NCBI GenBank assembly: GCA_035578175.1
Contig: JAQMRL010000001.1
Location: 373,803,220-373,867,219, forward strand
Length of the DNA stretch: 64,000 nt
DNA from: Catonia carolina
Lineage: Eukaryota > Arthropoda > Insecta > Hemiptera > Achilidae
Direction of reading: 5' to 3'
This document shows positions 1 through 11,930 of this stretch, piece after piece (the first letter of the stretch is position 1; every line of letters starts with the position of its first letter). Below the pieces are notes generated by a model, which ran no database searches, had not been told where the DNA came from, and saw nothing but the letters and a program-made list of their open reading frames with translations. The position numbers were made by a program, and so were the translations under genes.

Positions 1-690
1 ATTCAAGACTATCCTAAGTCGAGATACGATAGTCTAGCATTGAGTAATATTCTTCGAAAGTTTAGAAGCATAGTGGAAGACAATCGCAACTCGGCAAACA
101 CAATGCCCTCTATACCAAAAACGAAAGATTTATGCACTGTTTTTACGTGTTACAATAAATAGAAGTAGTTTATTCACTATACCTACTATTTATTTACTTC
201 GGTATTATTATTAATATAAATAGAATAATTCTATTATTCTACAATTATTGTAGTACTCCAGGTATTCCGATGAGATAATCATGATATATAAATAAAAGTT
301 AATTAGCCCTACATAAAAGTTAATAAAAACAATTGGGAAATAACCGCAACCAAACCGAATAACTCTTAAGGATATAATTACCAAACTAACTTTTACATCC
401 AATAATCTTTTCAAACCTAAACGCCAGCAGACGAACCAACAGCCCTACTTGTTGGCTATAATCAATTGTTTTGTTCTCTGTTATAATATTTTTGATTATT
501 TTATAATACTGTAAATTTATGAACTCATTATTGTATGCAGTAATAAGCGTACATAATAAAGACATTGTAGCATATAGAAGCACAGAAGACAATAAATTAT
601 TGATGTAGACAAAACTTATCATGTCTGGGCGACTGGAAAATAATAAACAGCCTTCCGTATTTTATTTTCATTTTGATATTTTTTCCTGAT
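1..690. other. AT-rich sequence with no recognised gene
   Basis: I see only short open frames that carry no recognisable motif and look like chance in AT-rich DNA. The first 50 bases contain pieces (actatcctaagtc, gatagtct) that resemble the tandem repeat at 1664-2188, so the left edge may hold a decayed related unit. No tRNA, TIR pair or LINE motif was found. Confidence 0.5.
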
Positions 691-1325
691 GGTTCTTGGG
701 CGACTACCAATAAAGAGAAAGCAGAAATGCTTGCTCAGCACTTGCATAACACATTCCAACCGCACAACCTATAACACGAAGATCATTCAAACATAGAAAA
801 TTTCCTTAATGGTCCTCTGCAACTTAGCCTTCCTCCAAAGCCAGTTTTCCCCGGGGAACTCTTCCAAGCAATTCACGATCACCATTAGGTTAAGCCCCAG
901 GATATGATCTTATTACTTCAATACTTTTGTGCCATCTTCCTAGGAAATTCATTATACTCTTAACTCACATCTATAATTCCATACTCCAAGTCGCTCACTT
1001 CTCTATTCAGTGGAAGTACTCTATCATAATTCATTCCTTAAAACCAGACAAGCCACCTAGCCAACTAACTGCTTACAGACCAATTAGTTTACTCTCTATT
1101 CTCTCTAAACTACTTGAGAAACTCCTTCTACCACGCCTATCCTGATCATCAGTTCGAATTTCATTTATCTCATTCCACACTTCAGTGATGTCACCGCATT
1201 ATTGATAATATAATCTCTTCAGCTCTTGAACAGTCAATACTGTTCAGCCGTGTTTATTTATGTAGCTCAAGCCTTTGATCGGGTCTGGCATACAAATTGA
1301 AACTAATACTTCCAGATAGCCTGTA
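690..1325 (+). pseudogene. Jockey-like LINE reverse transcriptase remnant
   Basis: Translation in shifting frames gives the conserved RT order of Jockey-clade non-LTR retrotransposons. Near 715-760 is a TTNKEKAEMLAQHLHNTF-like stretch, the segment before the RT domain. At 990-1140 comes WKYSIIIHSLKPDKPP followed by YRPISLLSILSKLLEKLLL, which matches RT motifs 1-2. Near 1260-1290 is a degenerate AQAFDRVWH, motif A, where the catalytic aspartate lies. Stops and frameshifts break the frame between these blocks and the YADD box is missing, so the copy cannot be active. The element is truncated on both sides, and no poly(A) tail or target-site duplication is visible. The clade is inferred from motif spelling. 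Confidence 0.7.
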
Positions 1326-1663
1326 CCTAGTAAAAAAGTATTTTTTAGTGGAACGTTACCGTAGGGTATGAAACAAAATGTAATTTACATCTTGTTTTAA
1401 TTTTCGTACGAAGTATGAAGTCTAAAGGTAATAAAATATTTATACGTGCAGTATTTCTGTACAACCAAATACGATAAGCTAATTTGTAAACACGAAAATA
1501 GAACAGTTCAAAATTTTTCACTTTTTAATTTGAATTCTTTTTTTCATTTTTTGAGCGTAAAGGGCGAAGTAAACTTTAAAATAAGGTATAAGTTTCTCAG
1601 TCAATAGGAGCAGTAAGAGAGAAGAAATTCCTATACTGTATTTTCATTTTAAAATCCTATTTA
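1326..1663. other. AT-rich spacer
   Basis: Low-complexity AT-rich sequence between the LINE remnant and the tandem repeat. I see no coding motif. It may contain diverged sequence related to the following repeat, but I could not align it. Confidence 0.4.
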
Positions 1664-2188
1664 CGATGTATGAAATGTATTGATTCAATGTTTTGTTTCA
1701 ATGCGAGACTATCGCATATGCAATTTTAATGACAATTTTTGTTTAAAAAGGAAACTTGACCAATTAACTTACATTCTTACGGTAAAAGAAATAATGTCCC
1801 CAAATTTCATAGTATCTGTAACTTATTTGAGCGAAAAGTTAGAATCAATAAAAATTTGAGATAAAAATTTGATTGTTGTTGTCTCAAAATATAGGTTTTT
1901 TGACTTAGGATAGTCTTGCATTAGGGATTCGATGTGTTAATTCACTGTTTTGTTTCAATGCAAGACTACCACATATGCAGTTTTAATGACAATTTCTGTA
2001 AAAAAATCAAAATAGACTAGTTCACTTATATTCTTATGATATAAGAAATAATGTCCCCAAATTTCATATCTGTAACTTATTTGAGGGAAAAGTTAGAATC
2101 ATTTAAAGTTTTGGATAAAACTTTGATTGCTGTTTTCTCAAAATATAGGTTTTTTGACTTGTGATAGTCTTGCACTAAGGGTGCGATA
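1664..2188. repeat. Two-unit tandem repeat, about 257-bp period
   Basis: Two adjacent units (about 1664-1930 and 1931-2188) share long blocks: tgttttgtttcaatg at 1689 and 1946, aaataatgtccccaaattt, and aaaatataggttttttgact near the ends. The offset is 257 at the start and 254 at the end, so small indels separate them. Each unit ends in gatagtcttgca followed by a gatgtg/gcgat boundary. The second unit runs directly into a (TA)n tract. This could be the edge of a satellite array or a local duplication. Confidence 0.8.
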
Positions 2189-2208
2189 TATATATATATA
2201 TATATATA
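2187..2208. repeat. (TA)n microsatellite
   Basis: About ten uninterrupted TA units directly follow the second tandem-repeat unit. Confidence 0.9.
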
Positions 2209-2309
2209 AAAGAAGCTGGGATAAATTACATTCTTGTCTTACACCTAAATTTATTAAAATCGTCTCTCCTCGAGTGTTGGTTATCAAAGAAATACGGATT
2301 ACATTGTAA

Positions 2310-3795
2310 AGTGATTTAATCCTCTTTATAAGATATGACAGGTATCCTCATACATAATCCTTCACAATTTCCAACGTATCACTCTATCAAAAGCCGTCAG
2401 TATATCAATGGAAAGAAGATGAGTCCGCAGATTGTGTTCTTTCCTTTTTTCTATTATCTGATTTAAGATAAAAAGTTATCTTTGCATGATATCCTTAGGC
2501 TAAAACCACTCTGCTCATTCATTAACAACATTTCATTTTTAGGTTTGAGGCGTTCACATAGAATCTTTGAGTACATAAAACATACTCAAAATATATTAAA
2601 TATAAAATTTTTTATAACCCGAATTAAGCGTACTTACAACTCTGTAATTAGCAGGGTCATTACGATTACCCTTTTTGAAAATCGATGTAACAAATTGGCG
2701 ACAACCAATCTTGAGGATTTTTTCTAACGTTCCAGTATAATATTAAGTAGGTGTAATAATCTGTGTTTTAATGGTACTCCTCCGTGCTTTAAAACTTCCT
2801 TTAATTCATCAACCGTTATCTCATATCCATCGTTCATGATATTAGCATTTCCATCCTCCTCGACACTTTCTTGGATCGTACCGCAAATTCAGATAGTGTG
2901 TTCTCCAACAGCTCTCATATATTACATTGATGTTTGCTTGGTATTTTTCCACACTCTTGTTTTATCACCTTGTACGCAAAATACTTCTGACCATGCAGAT
3001 CAATCTCTATTCGAATAATGAAATTTTCTCAGGTGTCACTACGAGCCTTCCTTACCAATGTTGTAACCCAATTTTCTATGATTTTTTATATCCAACAATT
3101 GTGTGCACTATTCCACATTTTCAATACTATGAGGCCTTTCTTCTGAAAAATTCTTTTGGCTTCCCCAAAGCAGAAACTGCTCACTCAACAGCTTAATAAC
3201 GATCAATTCAGAGTTCCATTTAGAGTTGAAAACATCAGAAGTAGAATATACTATGAGCCACCTATTGAGTCTATTTATATACAGTTCTTTTATACTAGTC
3301 TGTTCGAATAGTTGTATCGTAAATTTGTTGGATTTTTCGGTCTCGCTTTAATTGTCATTTTTTCCAATTTAGCAAAGATGTTCATTTTTGAAATTACTAG
3401 GTAATTGTCTGAGAATGTGTCTCTGCCATTGTGGCAGTGACGGTTTAACATCTCGTATCAATGATTTGTCCTTCGAGGCATAAACTCCCAAAACGGTCAG
3501 GTAGCCTCTATCCACCTTGAACCTTACAGTAATCACTTTTGCTGATAAATGTGTAAGAATGCTTTTTGGCTATCCATCTTTTACCAATCATCACGGCCAC
3601 TCCAGATCTTGCTCGAATATGTCGTTCAATACCACTATACAGGGTGAAGTCTTTCTAATCTATGAACCATTTCCACTTCTTTTTCATTTATGTTAGAACT
3701 GCTATATTAACCTTCCTTCCCTGAAATATCCGTTACAATTCTGTTACCTTGGCATTCAATCCTTTCACATTCCAAGTAGCCATTGTTATCCGAAA
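2310..3795 (-). pseudogene. Decayed LINE with AP-endonuclease and reverse transcriptase
   Basis: Read on the minus strand, the order is endonuclease then RT, as in non-LTR retrotransposons. Around 3790-3740 is MATWNVKGLNAKVTEL, the first motif of the apurinic endonuclease fold. Around 3630-3560 is SGIERHIRARSGVAVMIGKRW, followed by HSYTFIS. Between 2860 and 2700 the translation gives ELKEVLKHGGVPLKHRLLHL and KGNRNDPANYR. At 2450-2340 comes LNQIIEKRKEHNLRTHLLSID, then ILTAFDRVIRW (RT motif A). Frameshifts and stops are frequent and the C-terminal RT half is missing, so this is an old, inactive copy. Plus-strand open frames here are antisense shadows. The clade is unresolved. Confidence 0.75.
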
Positions 3796-3799
3796 TTAC

Positions 3800-4815
3800 A
3801 AATTGTTCATTTCTTGACATTTCAAAATATTTTTACCATTCAATCTAGTCCCATCTTAGACATTTTGAAGTGAGCCAGTAATAAATTTTTCTTAAATTCA
3901 CAGAAAAAAATTTGAAGATATAATTAAAGATTCTACAACTTATTTGTTCGATGTTCTTAGTCTATTTCCTATTTTTGTATTTTTGTGTGGAAAACGGAAT
4001 CCAAATCGATTCGTTCAAAAAACATTAGATAACAGAAATAAAAAAAATAATTAAAAACCCTACAACTTTTTTAGTACAGTTTTTGCAACATTTTTAGTTT
4101 AGCAGCAGTTTGAGATTTTCTGCAAAGAGACTGAATTAAATTGGTGTTTACTACGTTAATCGCTTTATATTTTTAAATATGTATTTACTATAACAAATGT
4201 TTATTATTGGTTAAGGTTTACTATGGTTTAGTGTCTTCATAATCCTTATGTGAGTTTAAAATTGAATACCACCGCATTAAATTATCAAATCAGAGGTGGT
4301 TGGTTTAATAAATATTTCTCAGTTTATGTGGGTGTAAATGTTACATCCCTTCGATAGAATGTACAAGATATTTCATTTTTGCTTCCTGCTAGTTATTATA
4401 AATAAACCCGACCTAGATTTTCTATTGTTACTGTATCAACAAAACGAGACTGTGGAAATCCCGTTACTTTAACGAAAATCACGTTATGTACTCGCTAGTC
4501 TTAAGGAAGGTAAACCAACTTGTAAGACATAATATTGCTTTACTTTTCAAATAAATATAGATTTTCGTAAAATACTGTTTGTTCTCTAATGCTCTTTACG
4601 AATATGTATAAAATGTTTGTTAAAAAACATAATCTAGTAGGCACACAAATACAATTTTATACACGTTAGTAGTTTTATCTTATCACTATTTTCTTTCTTA
4701 TTGAAATGTTCCGGAGTTGTTTATTAAAATATTCCAACAATTCTCTGAAGTGCTAACCAACATTTTAATTTGTACCATGTATTTCTGAAGAAAATGTGCT
4801 TTATGTTGTAAATAA
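3800..4815. other. AT-rich spacer without recognised features
   Basis: About 1 kb of AT-rich DNA following the 5' end of the LINE remnant. I see no open frame with motifs, no TIR pair and no SINE head. Confidence 0.5.
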
Positions 4816-5125
4816 CCTACCGGGTTGGTCTAGAGGTAAAGTCGTTGTCGGGAGTCAGCTGATTTTCGGAGACACAGGATCTTGGTTCAAATCCTAGGAA
4901 AGGCAGTTGTTACTTTTATACAGATTTGAATACTAAACAGTGGTCACTGGTATTCTTTGATCGTTGGGGTTCAATTAACCATACTCTTTCAGTAATGGTC
5001 GGCCCCTCAGTTTGTACAAGATTACACCTTATTTACACATCATACATATCCTCGCTGGGTCATTGGGTTGCTTATTGTTTTTAATTTGAACAGATTGCAA
5101 CGTACACACATTAGAGATAAAAGAA
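4816..5125 (+). repeat. tRNA-derived SINE, family 1, full copy
   Basis: The head contains an A-box-like tggtctagagg near 4825 and a B-box ggttcaaatcc near 4882. That spacing is expected for an internal RNA polymerase III promoter of tRNA origin. A tRNA-unrelated body of about 200 bp follows, ending acgtacacacattag plus an A-rich stretch. The same head and body recur inverted at 24790-25090, and the body recurs at 25419-25693. SINEs carry no genes and rely on a partner LINE. The partner is not identified here. Confidence 0.8.
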
Positions 5126-5489
5126 TATGTAAATAATACATACATAAGTGAGTATAAATTGTAAGTATAAACTATTATCCTAAGGAATATTCAGCACCCA
5201 AAAATTAAAATTTTATAAATTTTTGTATCTTATTTCAAATTTTTAATATTTCATTATCAATATTAACATGCCAAAAAGTATCTTTCATTTTAAAGATAGC
5301 TTCATATCATTTCAATGATCTTTTATCGTGTATTGTTGTATTAACAAACTATCAAATTTTTATTTTCATCTACTTCTTCGTGTACCATTTCCTTTTAGAA
5401 AGTTGGTAACTATTACAGAAATGTTTGCCTTATTGGCAGCTAATCTAAAATAGATATATACTACTTTTATCTTCAACATACCAATCCCG

Positions 5490-5640
5490 CAGCCACAACA
5501 CCTTGACCAGGGTTGCCTATTATTTCTGGGTGATGTTTCTACATAAGCCTTAGCTTGAGGGTTGGTAATGAGGTAATATACAGAAGAAAAATGCCAGATC
5601 TGACCGGAAATTGAACCCGGGATCCCTGGCCTAGATAGGA
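5490..5640 (-). repeat. tRNA-derived SINE fragment, family 2-like
   Basis: On the minus strand, gatcccgggttcaatttccgg near 5625-5600 carries a B-box (GGTTCAATTTC) followed by gtcagatctggca, the same order as other family-2 copies at 25132, 45838 and 60160. The flank between 5126 and 5490 holds nothing I recognise. Confidence 0.55.
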
Positions 5641-6184
5641 GTTAGTAAAATATTAAGCTAATAATAATTTTATTTCCCAAAATAAACAACTTTTTTCTTT
5701 CCCTTGCACTGTATGAATAATTAGGGAAGGAAAGTATTGTTTTCGTGTCGATTTTTTACGTATGAATAATCTTTTATTAATAACCTATCTAACTGTGATT
5801 TCTGTATCGTAGGATAGGTCAATTTAGTGTCTCTTTTTTCCAACACCAGATAGTTCAGAATAAAAATATCAGGATATGAGCTCATAGATGTAAAGTTGTA
5901 ATCATTTTCTTCGTGTACTCCTTAACAATGGTAAAAAGTCATATCAGTAACCTAGCTTTAAACATTATGATGATACTCCGTATATTTTTACAGTTTTGGG
6001 GAAGCAGGTTGTACGGTTTGGAGGTTAGGAAACAAAAATGTCATTGAAACGGGGCTTTGTTACTCTTTGTAAAGGAATTAAATGCTTGTTTTTCCAACTA
6101 GTTGTGAATTCATTTCGGGAAGTTCGCTACGTTTTTGTGCGCCAGTATAATTAGTTTTCGGTGAACCACCTTCAACCTCGACCG
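5641..6184. other. AT-rich spacer
   Basis: No gene or repeat boundary recognised. The block near 6120-6150 contains gcgccagt on the plus strand and adjoins the LTR-like repeat that follows, so it may belong to that element. Confidence 0.4.
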
Positions 6185-6995
6185 GTGGGCAAATACTTTA
6201 TTACGGATTTAAAACAACGAATGGTAATAAAAAAATATTGTGCACCAGCTCTATCAGTAGAGAAATTCTCAGGTCTATCAGTATAAGACAATTGAATAAA
6301 TAAAGCTGTGTTCTTTGCATTCAAGTGCATTATTTAATGTATCACTTATAACTAACTTAGACTATATATCACTTATTTAATAAAAAACTTATTCTTAAAT
6401 TACTCTAACCTATTTTAAACTATAGCCAAGCTTTTCTCTGCTACGACTTTAATAAAAAAACAAAACTTAACAAACCGAATGAATTTATCTCCACTTAAAT
6501 GTTTCCTTTTTTTCTTCTTTTCCTCGTTCTCCTGGTCACTCCTCGTTCTCCTAGTCACTTCTTCAAATGCTGTTCCTTCTTAAGTAACTGTTCCACTCTT
6601 AAGTCCCAAGGGAACTGATTTCGGTCTTTTCTATCCGAAATCAGGAAACCTCTGGTCGACAAGCCTCCCTCTCCTACCAACCCCATTCAACCAACCTGGG
6701 AGGCAAAAAGGAAGGAGAATCATCCCAGTGATTGGCTGTAAGTTGGCTGGTGAAAGAAAGGCCTACAAACACAGAGGGGGAAATACGCCCGTATAAAGAA
6801 TACTAATCCGTATCAGATGATTGACAGTTGGCCATATTTATAACTTACTAACTACTGTCCTAATGTAACTTATTCTAACAATGGGGGTTTTCCCAGGCAT
6901 TATTTAATGGGGTTTCCGTTCAGCAATGGAAGTTACAGTAATAAGGGATTTCCATAAATTCCAATTGTACTACAATTGTACCTTACAATGGTACA
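6185..6995 (-). repeat. LTR-like dispersed repeat, copy 1 (candidate solo LTR)
   Basis: This block is related over most of its length to 54050-54792. Shared parts include a CT-rich run (ctcgttctcctggt), ttcaaccaacctgg, aaagaaaggcct and aacacagagggg. Both copies end sharply at ttacaatggtaca. On the minus strand that gives a start of TGTACCATTGTAA, which fits an LTR beginning with TG. An aataaataaa polyadenylation-like site lies near 6296. The other end is not resolved and no target-site duplication was fixed. An alternative is a non-autonomous element of another class. Confidence 0.45.
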
Positions 6996-9038
6996 CTGGG
7001 CTTAAAGACAAATACTCGTATCTAGTATTGTTACTTTTGCATTGCTTTGCTGATAATACTGTTTGAAGATTTTTGAAAAATTATTAGGCTACGTTTCGCC
7101 TTACTATTTAATTTATTGTACTAATAATTTTCAAAAAGGGCTTGTCGATACCAGACAGTTTTTATAATAAAACGTTAAATGCTTTGTCATCAGGTCTCAA
7201 TATACATCTGTATTCACATCAATTTCTTTTTTATTTCTGAAGTTCTGTAATAAGAAAACTTAGTTTTCTGGAAAAGTACGTTCCTGGTATCCTTTCGTAG
7301 ATTAACTTCTCTCTGAATCCTGTATAGTTTTACTTTTTCTACCTTTACTGAGGAAACTTAGTTTCCACTTAACACGTACACACGCACACTAAAGATAAGT
7401 ATAAATAAACCACATCACCTCGTGTATTGTAACTTGAACTTTATTTTAAGGTTGTTGTAAGGTTTCATACGAATCCGTCTACTTCTATGCTTTTCTTACA
7501 ACTTTCAACTTTTGTTCTCTGTCCGATTTACAAGTTTTGACTTTATCAGTAATTTCTTGGAAAATCCTTTAGAAACATGACTTTAACCAAAAATTATGAG
7601 TCTGCACTCTTACCAAGTTATAATATTTGTGTATTTAATAATTTGGCTTACATACGCACTATACGTGCACTAACAACCACATTATAATGTTCTTAAGTTG
7701 TCTGTATTTAACATAAAATTTTAATCTGTTAAATAAATGGCGCAGCAAACTACATTAATTCTTTTGCTGATGTTCAAGCATTACAACATTTACTCATTTT
7801 AAGACCAATTTTGATTTGTATCCGCTGAAATTGTAATGTTAGATTAAAACTATCAAACGACTCATTATGGAATGAAAAAGTTAATTCGGTTTGTACAGAA
7901 AATTATCTTCTGCTGCTGAACTAAGTGTTGGACAACACACAGCCCGCAAGATTTGTACAATTTTTAATTTTCATGAATAATTTGTTATCATTTTCCCCGT
8001 ACATTATATTTCGAGCCTGTATTGTCAGAACAAATCGATTTTAACGCCGTTAGTTTCACTTCTTTGAGTATCTTTTCCAATCGAAGATTGACGATCAAAA
8101 TAACAATTTCCACGGCCAATCCATTGCTCTGAGAAATGCCGATTCAAGTGGACTCGCACAGCTAGCGAGAAGAGAGGAGTTGTGCCATCATGCTGATAAT
8201 AAAAAAAATTTCCGTTTGTATTTGGTTGTTTCTTGCCTTATTTTATACCAATTTGTGCAGAATTAAATTTTTTACGAGTTTTGTTTTAACTTTTATGTTT
8301 TTTAATCATTTAACAAAGTTATTGTAGTTCAAACCTAAAAAAACTTGTTTTTAGGCACAATTTTTTGTTCTACGTCGAATATCTTTAAAACCAAAAGATA
8401 TACAGTAGTGGACCTGTTTTATTCGATTTTTTAGGTTAAAAACCATAAGTAACAACTGAATTCGCCCCTTAATTTACCTTATCAAAATTTCAGTAAGTCT
8501 TCATTTCATCGAAGGTACTGAATTTCGGGCGAAATATTTCGCTTACCTTAACTCGCTACCAAGGCATTTTAGGATATATGTTTTAAAAGTTTTTTGTTTC
8601 TCTTGGCCTGTAGAGTGAGCTCTGAAAGCGCCGGTAAAACTTTGTGATTCACTCTGTATAATCACCTGCAGCAGATAATTTTCTTCACAGGTAAATTGAC
8701 CGTAATACTCCAGTTTTTATCTCTTTATTGTGATAATTAGTTCTCGTTCTTTATATCTACTTTAAGACTTCCTAACTCGTAGGTTTTTCCGTTCACGATT
8801 TCCTTAAGAAATATCGATATGTCTATAATTAGAATATTTGATTTTATCAGTTATTTCTTGGAAAATCCTTTTGGAATATCCTTGGAGAAGATGAACGAGG
8901 TTAGAGTTAATAAAATAGTAGATCTGTCGTTTGATCAACTAACGAATTTAATATGTTTCACAGGAAAGTTATTTAGTAAGGTTACAGTCTGATAGTAACA
9001 TGTAACGATTCATTTTATTCTGGATCCAGTCTTCACGT
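6996..9038. other. 2-kb AT-rich region without recognised gene
   Basis: I see no coding motif. A short sequence ttcttggaaaatcctttnga occurs at about 7553 and again at about 8855 in similar context, suggesting an old dispersed repeat. The stretch near 8330-8660 ends in ttcactctgtata and looks like part of an insect repeat, but I cannot classify it. Confidence 0.4.
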
Positions 9039-9758
9039 AGTTCTTTATTTTCTCTTAACGTGCCTGTCCGATTCGAACGTTGGCTCCCATCATAGCTATC
9101 TTGGTCCTGTCCTCTGCAATGCGGAAAAGTTGGGCTGAGCTCTGTCCATACCAGTCTCTCAGGTTAGCAAGCCAGCATATTCTTCTTCGGCCTGGCCGTC
9201 TTCCACCATCCAATCTACCCTGCAGGATGCGCTGCAACAGTTCATATCTACCGTGGTTCCTCATAATATGACCCAGGTATTCCAACTTGCGACACTTTGT
9301 GATGTTTATTACCTCCGGTTCCTTGCTCATTCGGCGCAGTACCTCGGTGTTGGTCACCCTGTCCGTCCATGGTATCTTCAACATTCTTCTGTACAACCAA
9401 AGTTCGAAGGCTTCAAGTTTAGCAGTGGTTGCCTTCGTCAACGTCCAAGTCTCCACCCCATACATAAGCACGGAAAACACGTAACACCGTAAGAGCCGCA
9501 ACTTAGTGCCCATAGTGAGATCATGACTCCTAAACGCCGAACTCATTGCGTGAAACACACTCCTCGCCTTACCAATACGGCACTTGATCTCTTGCACGTT
9601 ATCCCAGGCTTCATTAATAATAGTGCCCAAATATGGATACCTCTCCACGCGCTCAATTCTTTCGTGTTTTATATATAGGTTTACACCAGTCATCAGCCCC
9701 CTGCTAATTACCATTAATTTGGTTTTGACGATGTTGATGTCCAGGCCAGTTCTTTATT
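9039..9758. repeat. 11-bp target-site duplication around a LINE insertion
   Basis: agttctttatt occurs at 9039-9049 and 9748-9758, exactly flanking the minus-strand LINE fragment at 9050-9747. The repeats are identical, so the insertion is probably fairly recent. Confidence 0.85.
9050..9747 (-). mobile_element. 5'-truncated LINE, C-terminal part of reverse transcriptase ORF
   Basis: The minus strand is open from the truncation point at about 9747 to a TAA at 9055-9057. The ATG-initiated part (9714 to 9055) is 219 aa, and the frame continues upstream as GLDINIVKTKLMVISR, so that ATG is not the true start. Motifs are those of the region after the RT palm: YPYLGTIINEAWD, LMYGVETWTL (near residues 84-93), FELWLYRRMLKIPWTDRVTN, KLEYLGHIMRN and GGRRPGRRRICWLANLRDW. 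The YADD palm is lost to 5' truncation, as is usual for incomplete target-primed reverse transcription. Only four bases separate the stop from the duplication, so the 3' UTR is minimal and lacks poly(A). The clade is uncertain. Confidence 0.85.
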
Positions 9759-9803
9759 AGTAAGCTAAATTCTGCTTTAGATCAAATACAAACGGTTTTT
9801 TTT

Positions 9804-10722
9804 ACTTTCTCTTGCCTATATGAATATATAGGAAGGAAAGTATTGTTTTCATGTCGGTTTTAAGAAATAGAGTTTTCACCGGATCTATACGTTTTCAGAC
9901 TTCCTGAATCCAAAAAACATATTTTTAGCGATTGGTCTGTGTGTGTGTGTATATACAAAATATCTCAAGAATGGAACATCGTACGAACTTGAAACTTAAG
10001 TTACATACCATTACCGGACCCGACACGAACATTTTCATCAAAATCGGTCAACCGGAAGTAGTTTATTCGTGTAATTTTTCACTTTTTTGCGATTTTCTCA
10101 AAAACTGGTCCTACGGTTTTTTTAAAATCGCCTGGTTTGCTCAATTTTTTATTCTCTACAAGATAGGGTAGGCGCCATGTTTGCTGAAATTCTTGGTGAG
10201 GCTGTTTTTACGTAAAAAAGTGACTTTTTAAGATTACGGCTTTAATATCTATTATAGCGCAAAAATGTATATTATAAAAAATGTAGAAAATTTAAAACCT
10301 ACATCTTTTATTTCAAACGTTTTTTTATATAACGCTTAGTTTAGCGGTAATTAGCAATTTTCTGGTTTTTCTCACGAAAACGTGTGAAAAATCGATTTTT
10401 TTAAGATTTCGGCCTTAGTATGCATTTTATGACAAAAGTGTAAATAATCGAATTTATAGAAAATTAAAAGATCTACAACTTTTATTCAGAGCATTTTCCT
10501 CTACAGAGTCTAGTTTAGCGTGAAAGAGTGATTTTCCATATTTTTAAGCCAAACAGGTCGATTTTCATTTTCCATCTTTCACTCATGATTAAAATAAGGT
10601 TATGTTTTTTGAGGTTAGTGTTTTGTTTATTTCTAATGTTTTATTACTAATGTTAGGTTATATTGTTTACATTTTTTGCATTGGCAAGAGAAAGTTGTGT
10701 GAGTTTTTTAATCACACCAGTT
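9804..10722 (+). mobile_element. HINE/DINE-1-like non-autonomous rolling-circle element, copy A
   Basis: It starts with the subterminal inverted repeat ACTTTCTCTTGCC, followed by the small palindrome CCTATATGAATATATAGG. A short (GT)n tract follows near 9938. The body includes ctcaagaatgg, gacccgacacgaacattt, tagtttagcggtaatt and tagtttagcgtgaaag. It ends with GGCAAGAGAAAGT and a hairpin, here gtgtga...tcacac, followed by cag and a T-run. Known HINEs (Helentron-associated elements, including Drosophila DINE-1) share this plan: paired subterminal repeats, an internal microsatellite, a 3' hairpin and insertion at TT. No coding capacity. Short open frames inside are spurious. Confidence 0.75.
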
Positions 10723-11560
10723 TTTTAATCTTTTGTATGATATTACATATTGTTTCTACTGGATTCCTCGAATGTATAGAAATTCTTTTTTCATTATCAG
10801 TTAATTACAAGAACATCGTCATTAATAACTTGTTTTCTATGTTATGAAAAACGGTGGCGGGATCTGACAAGTATTCGATCAAAAAGTATGAGATACACCA
10901 ACGGAATATTTCTTTGCCTTTGTTGAGTAGAGAGCTACAGTTCACCTGTTGAATCCTATTAGAGAATCAATTGTACGCAAGCCGCGTCTGGCCTGCTTGA
11001 TTCATTGCTTCTATACTTCTACTTGAATTCAAATAGATTATTTAAACTGGTCTAAAGAAATGAACAAACTCAACATTTGTAACTTTAGTTTTTTCTTGTT
11101 TTCTTTCAAAGCAAGATTAAGCTCTCGACTACATTTTTCAATAATTTTTTCGTAATAAAATATAAAAATTTTCTTCATGAATTTGTTTTATAAAATGTTA
11201 TAGTATTGATTTTATCATCGTTTCTCCCGTGAATGTTTAGTGGGGATCATAGTTTACTTATGTACGATATCAATATGACAACCGCTCAATCATGAAAATA
11301 TTCTCAGTATGAATTCAATATTTTCAATGTCAGTTGTCCGCATTAAAAATTTATGGAAAATTGCTTCGACGTAACCTATTCTTTATTTATACGATAAATA
11401 TTTTTATAATACAGTATAAACACCTTGTCTTCTTCTAATCATAAACCTTCTTTGTCCCTCCCGGGTTCGCTGCACACTATAAATATGTATACAGGCTATA
11501 ATTTTATTAAAAACCATTATTTTTTCCTTTGTTCGCACCACTACATGTATGGTATATATG
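10723..11560. other. AT-rich spacer
   Basis: No gene, RNA or repeat boundary recognised in about 840 bp between the HINE-like copy and the 390-bp repeat. Confidence 0.45.
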
Positions 11561-11911
11561 TTGTTGTTTAGGTCATCAGCCGGCTGGTTTGAACCTGTAG
11601 AGGTTTTACTAAGTAAAACGAAGAGTGAGGTGGTTTACATTTGCCTTCCTCACTGAGAGGAAAAGTGCGCTTATCAGCATGCCGGGCCCTCTGAAAAGCA
11701 CATATTTTTCAACTCTGCAAATAACACCTTCACTTCATTCACCACAGGGTCTGGCTGTATAATGAAATTCATTACTTTCAGAGGAGATAACTCTGATTAG
11801 TGTCTTTTAAACCTCTACCTCTTCTGTTCTTAAATGATTCAGTCATTTAATTGGCTGACCATATGACAAGAAACAGACCTATTTATTTTAGCCCTGCAAT
11901 AAACAGATTAT
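11561..11911 (+). repeat. 390-bp dispersed repeat (family D), copy 1
   Basis: It begins ttgttgtttaggtcatcagcc and contains gaggtggttta, gccctctgaaaagca, acaccttcacttcattca, tctggctgtataatgaa and ctctacctcttctgttctt. The same order occurs at 42257, 42708 and 48435, and partly at 17815. All five copies lie on the plus strand. The head can fold as agccgaaaggct in copies 3 and 4. No ORF, clear TIR or TSD was seen. The class is unknown. A SINE-like or LINE-tail origin is possible. Confidence 0.75.
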
Positions 11912-11930
11912 ATATATATATATATATATA
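11909..11930. repeat. (TA)n microsatellite
   Basis: An uninterrupted TA run directly abuts the left arm of the palindromic element at 11931. Confidence 0.9.

Noticed and set aside
2482..3196. Plus-strand frames of 60-89 aa
   Set aside because: Antisense to a recognisable LINE endonuclease/RT remnant on the minus strand.
4816..4910. tRNA gene
   Set aside because: A and B boxes are present but the acceptor arm does not close, and the same unit repeats with a long tail, so it is a SINE.
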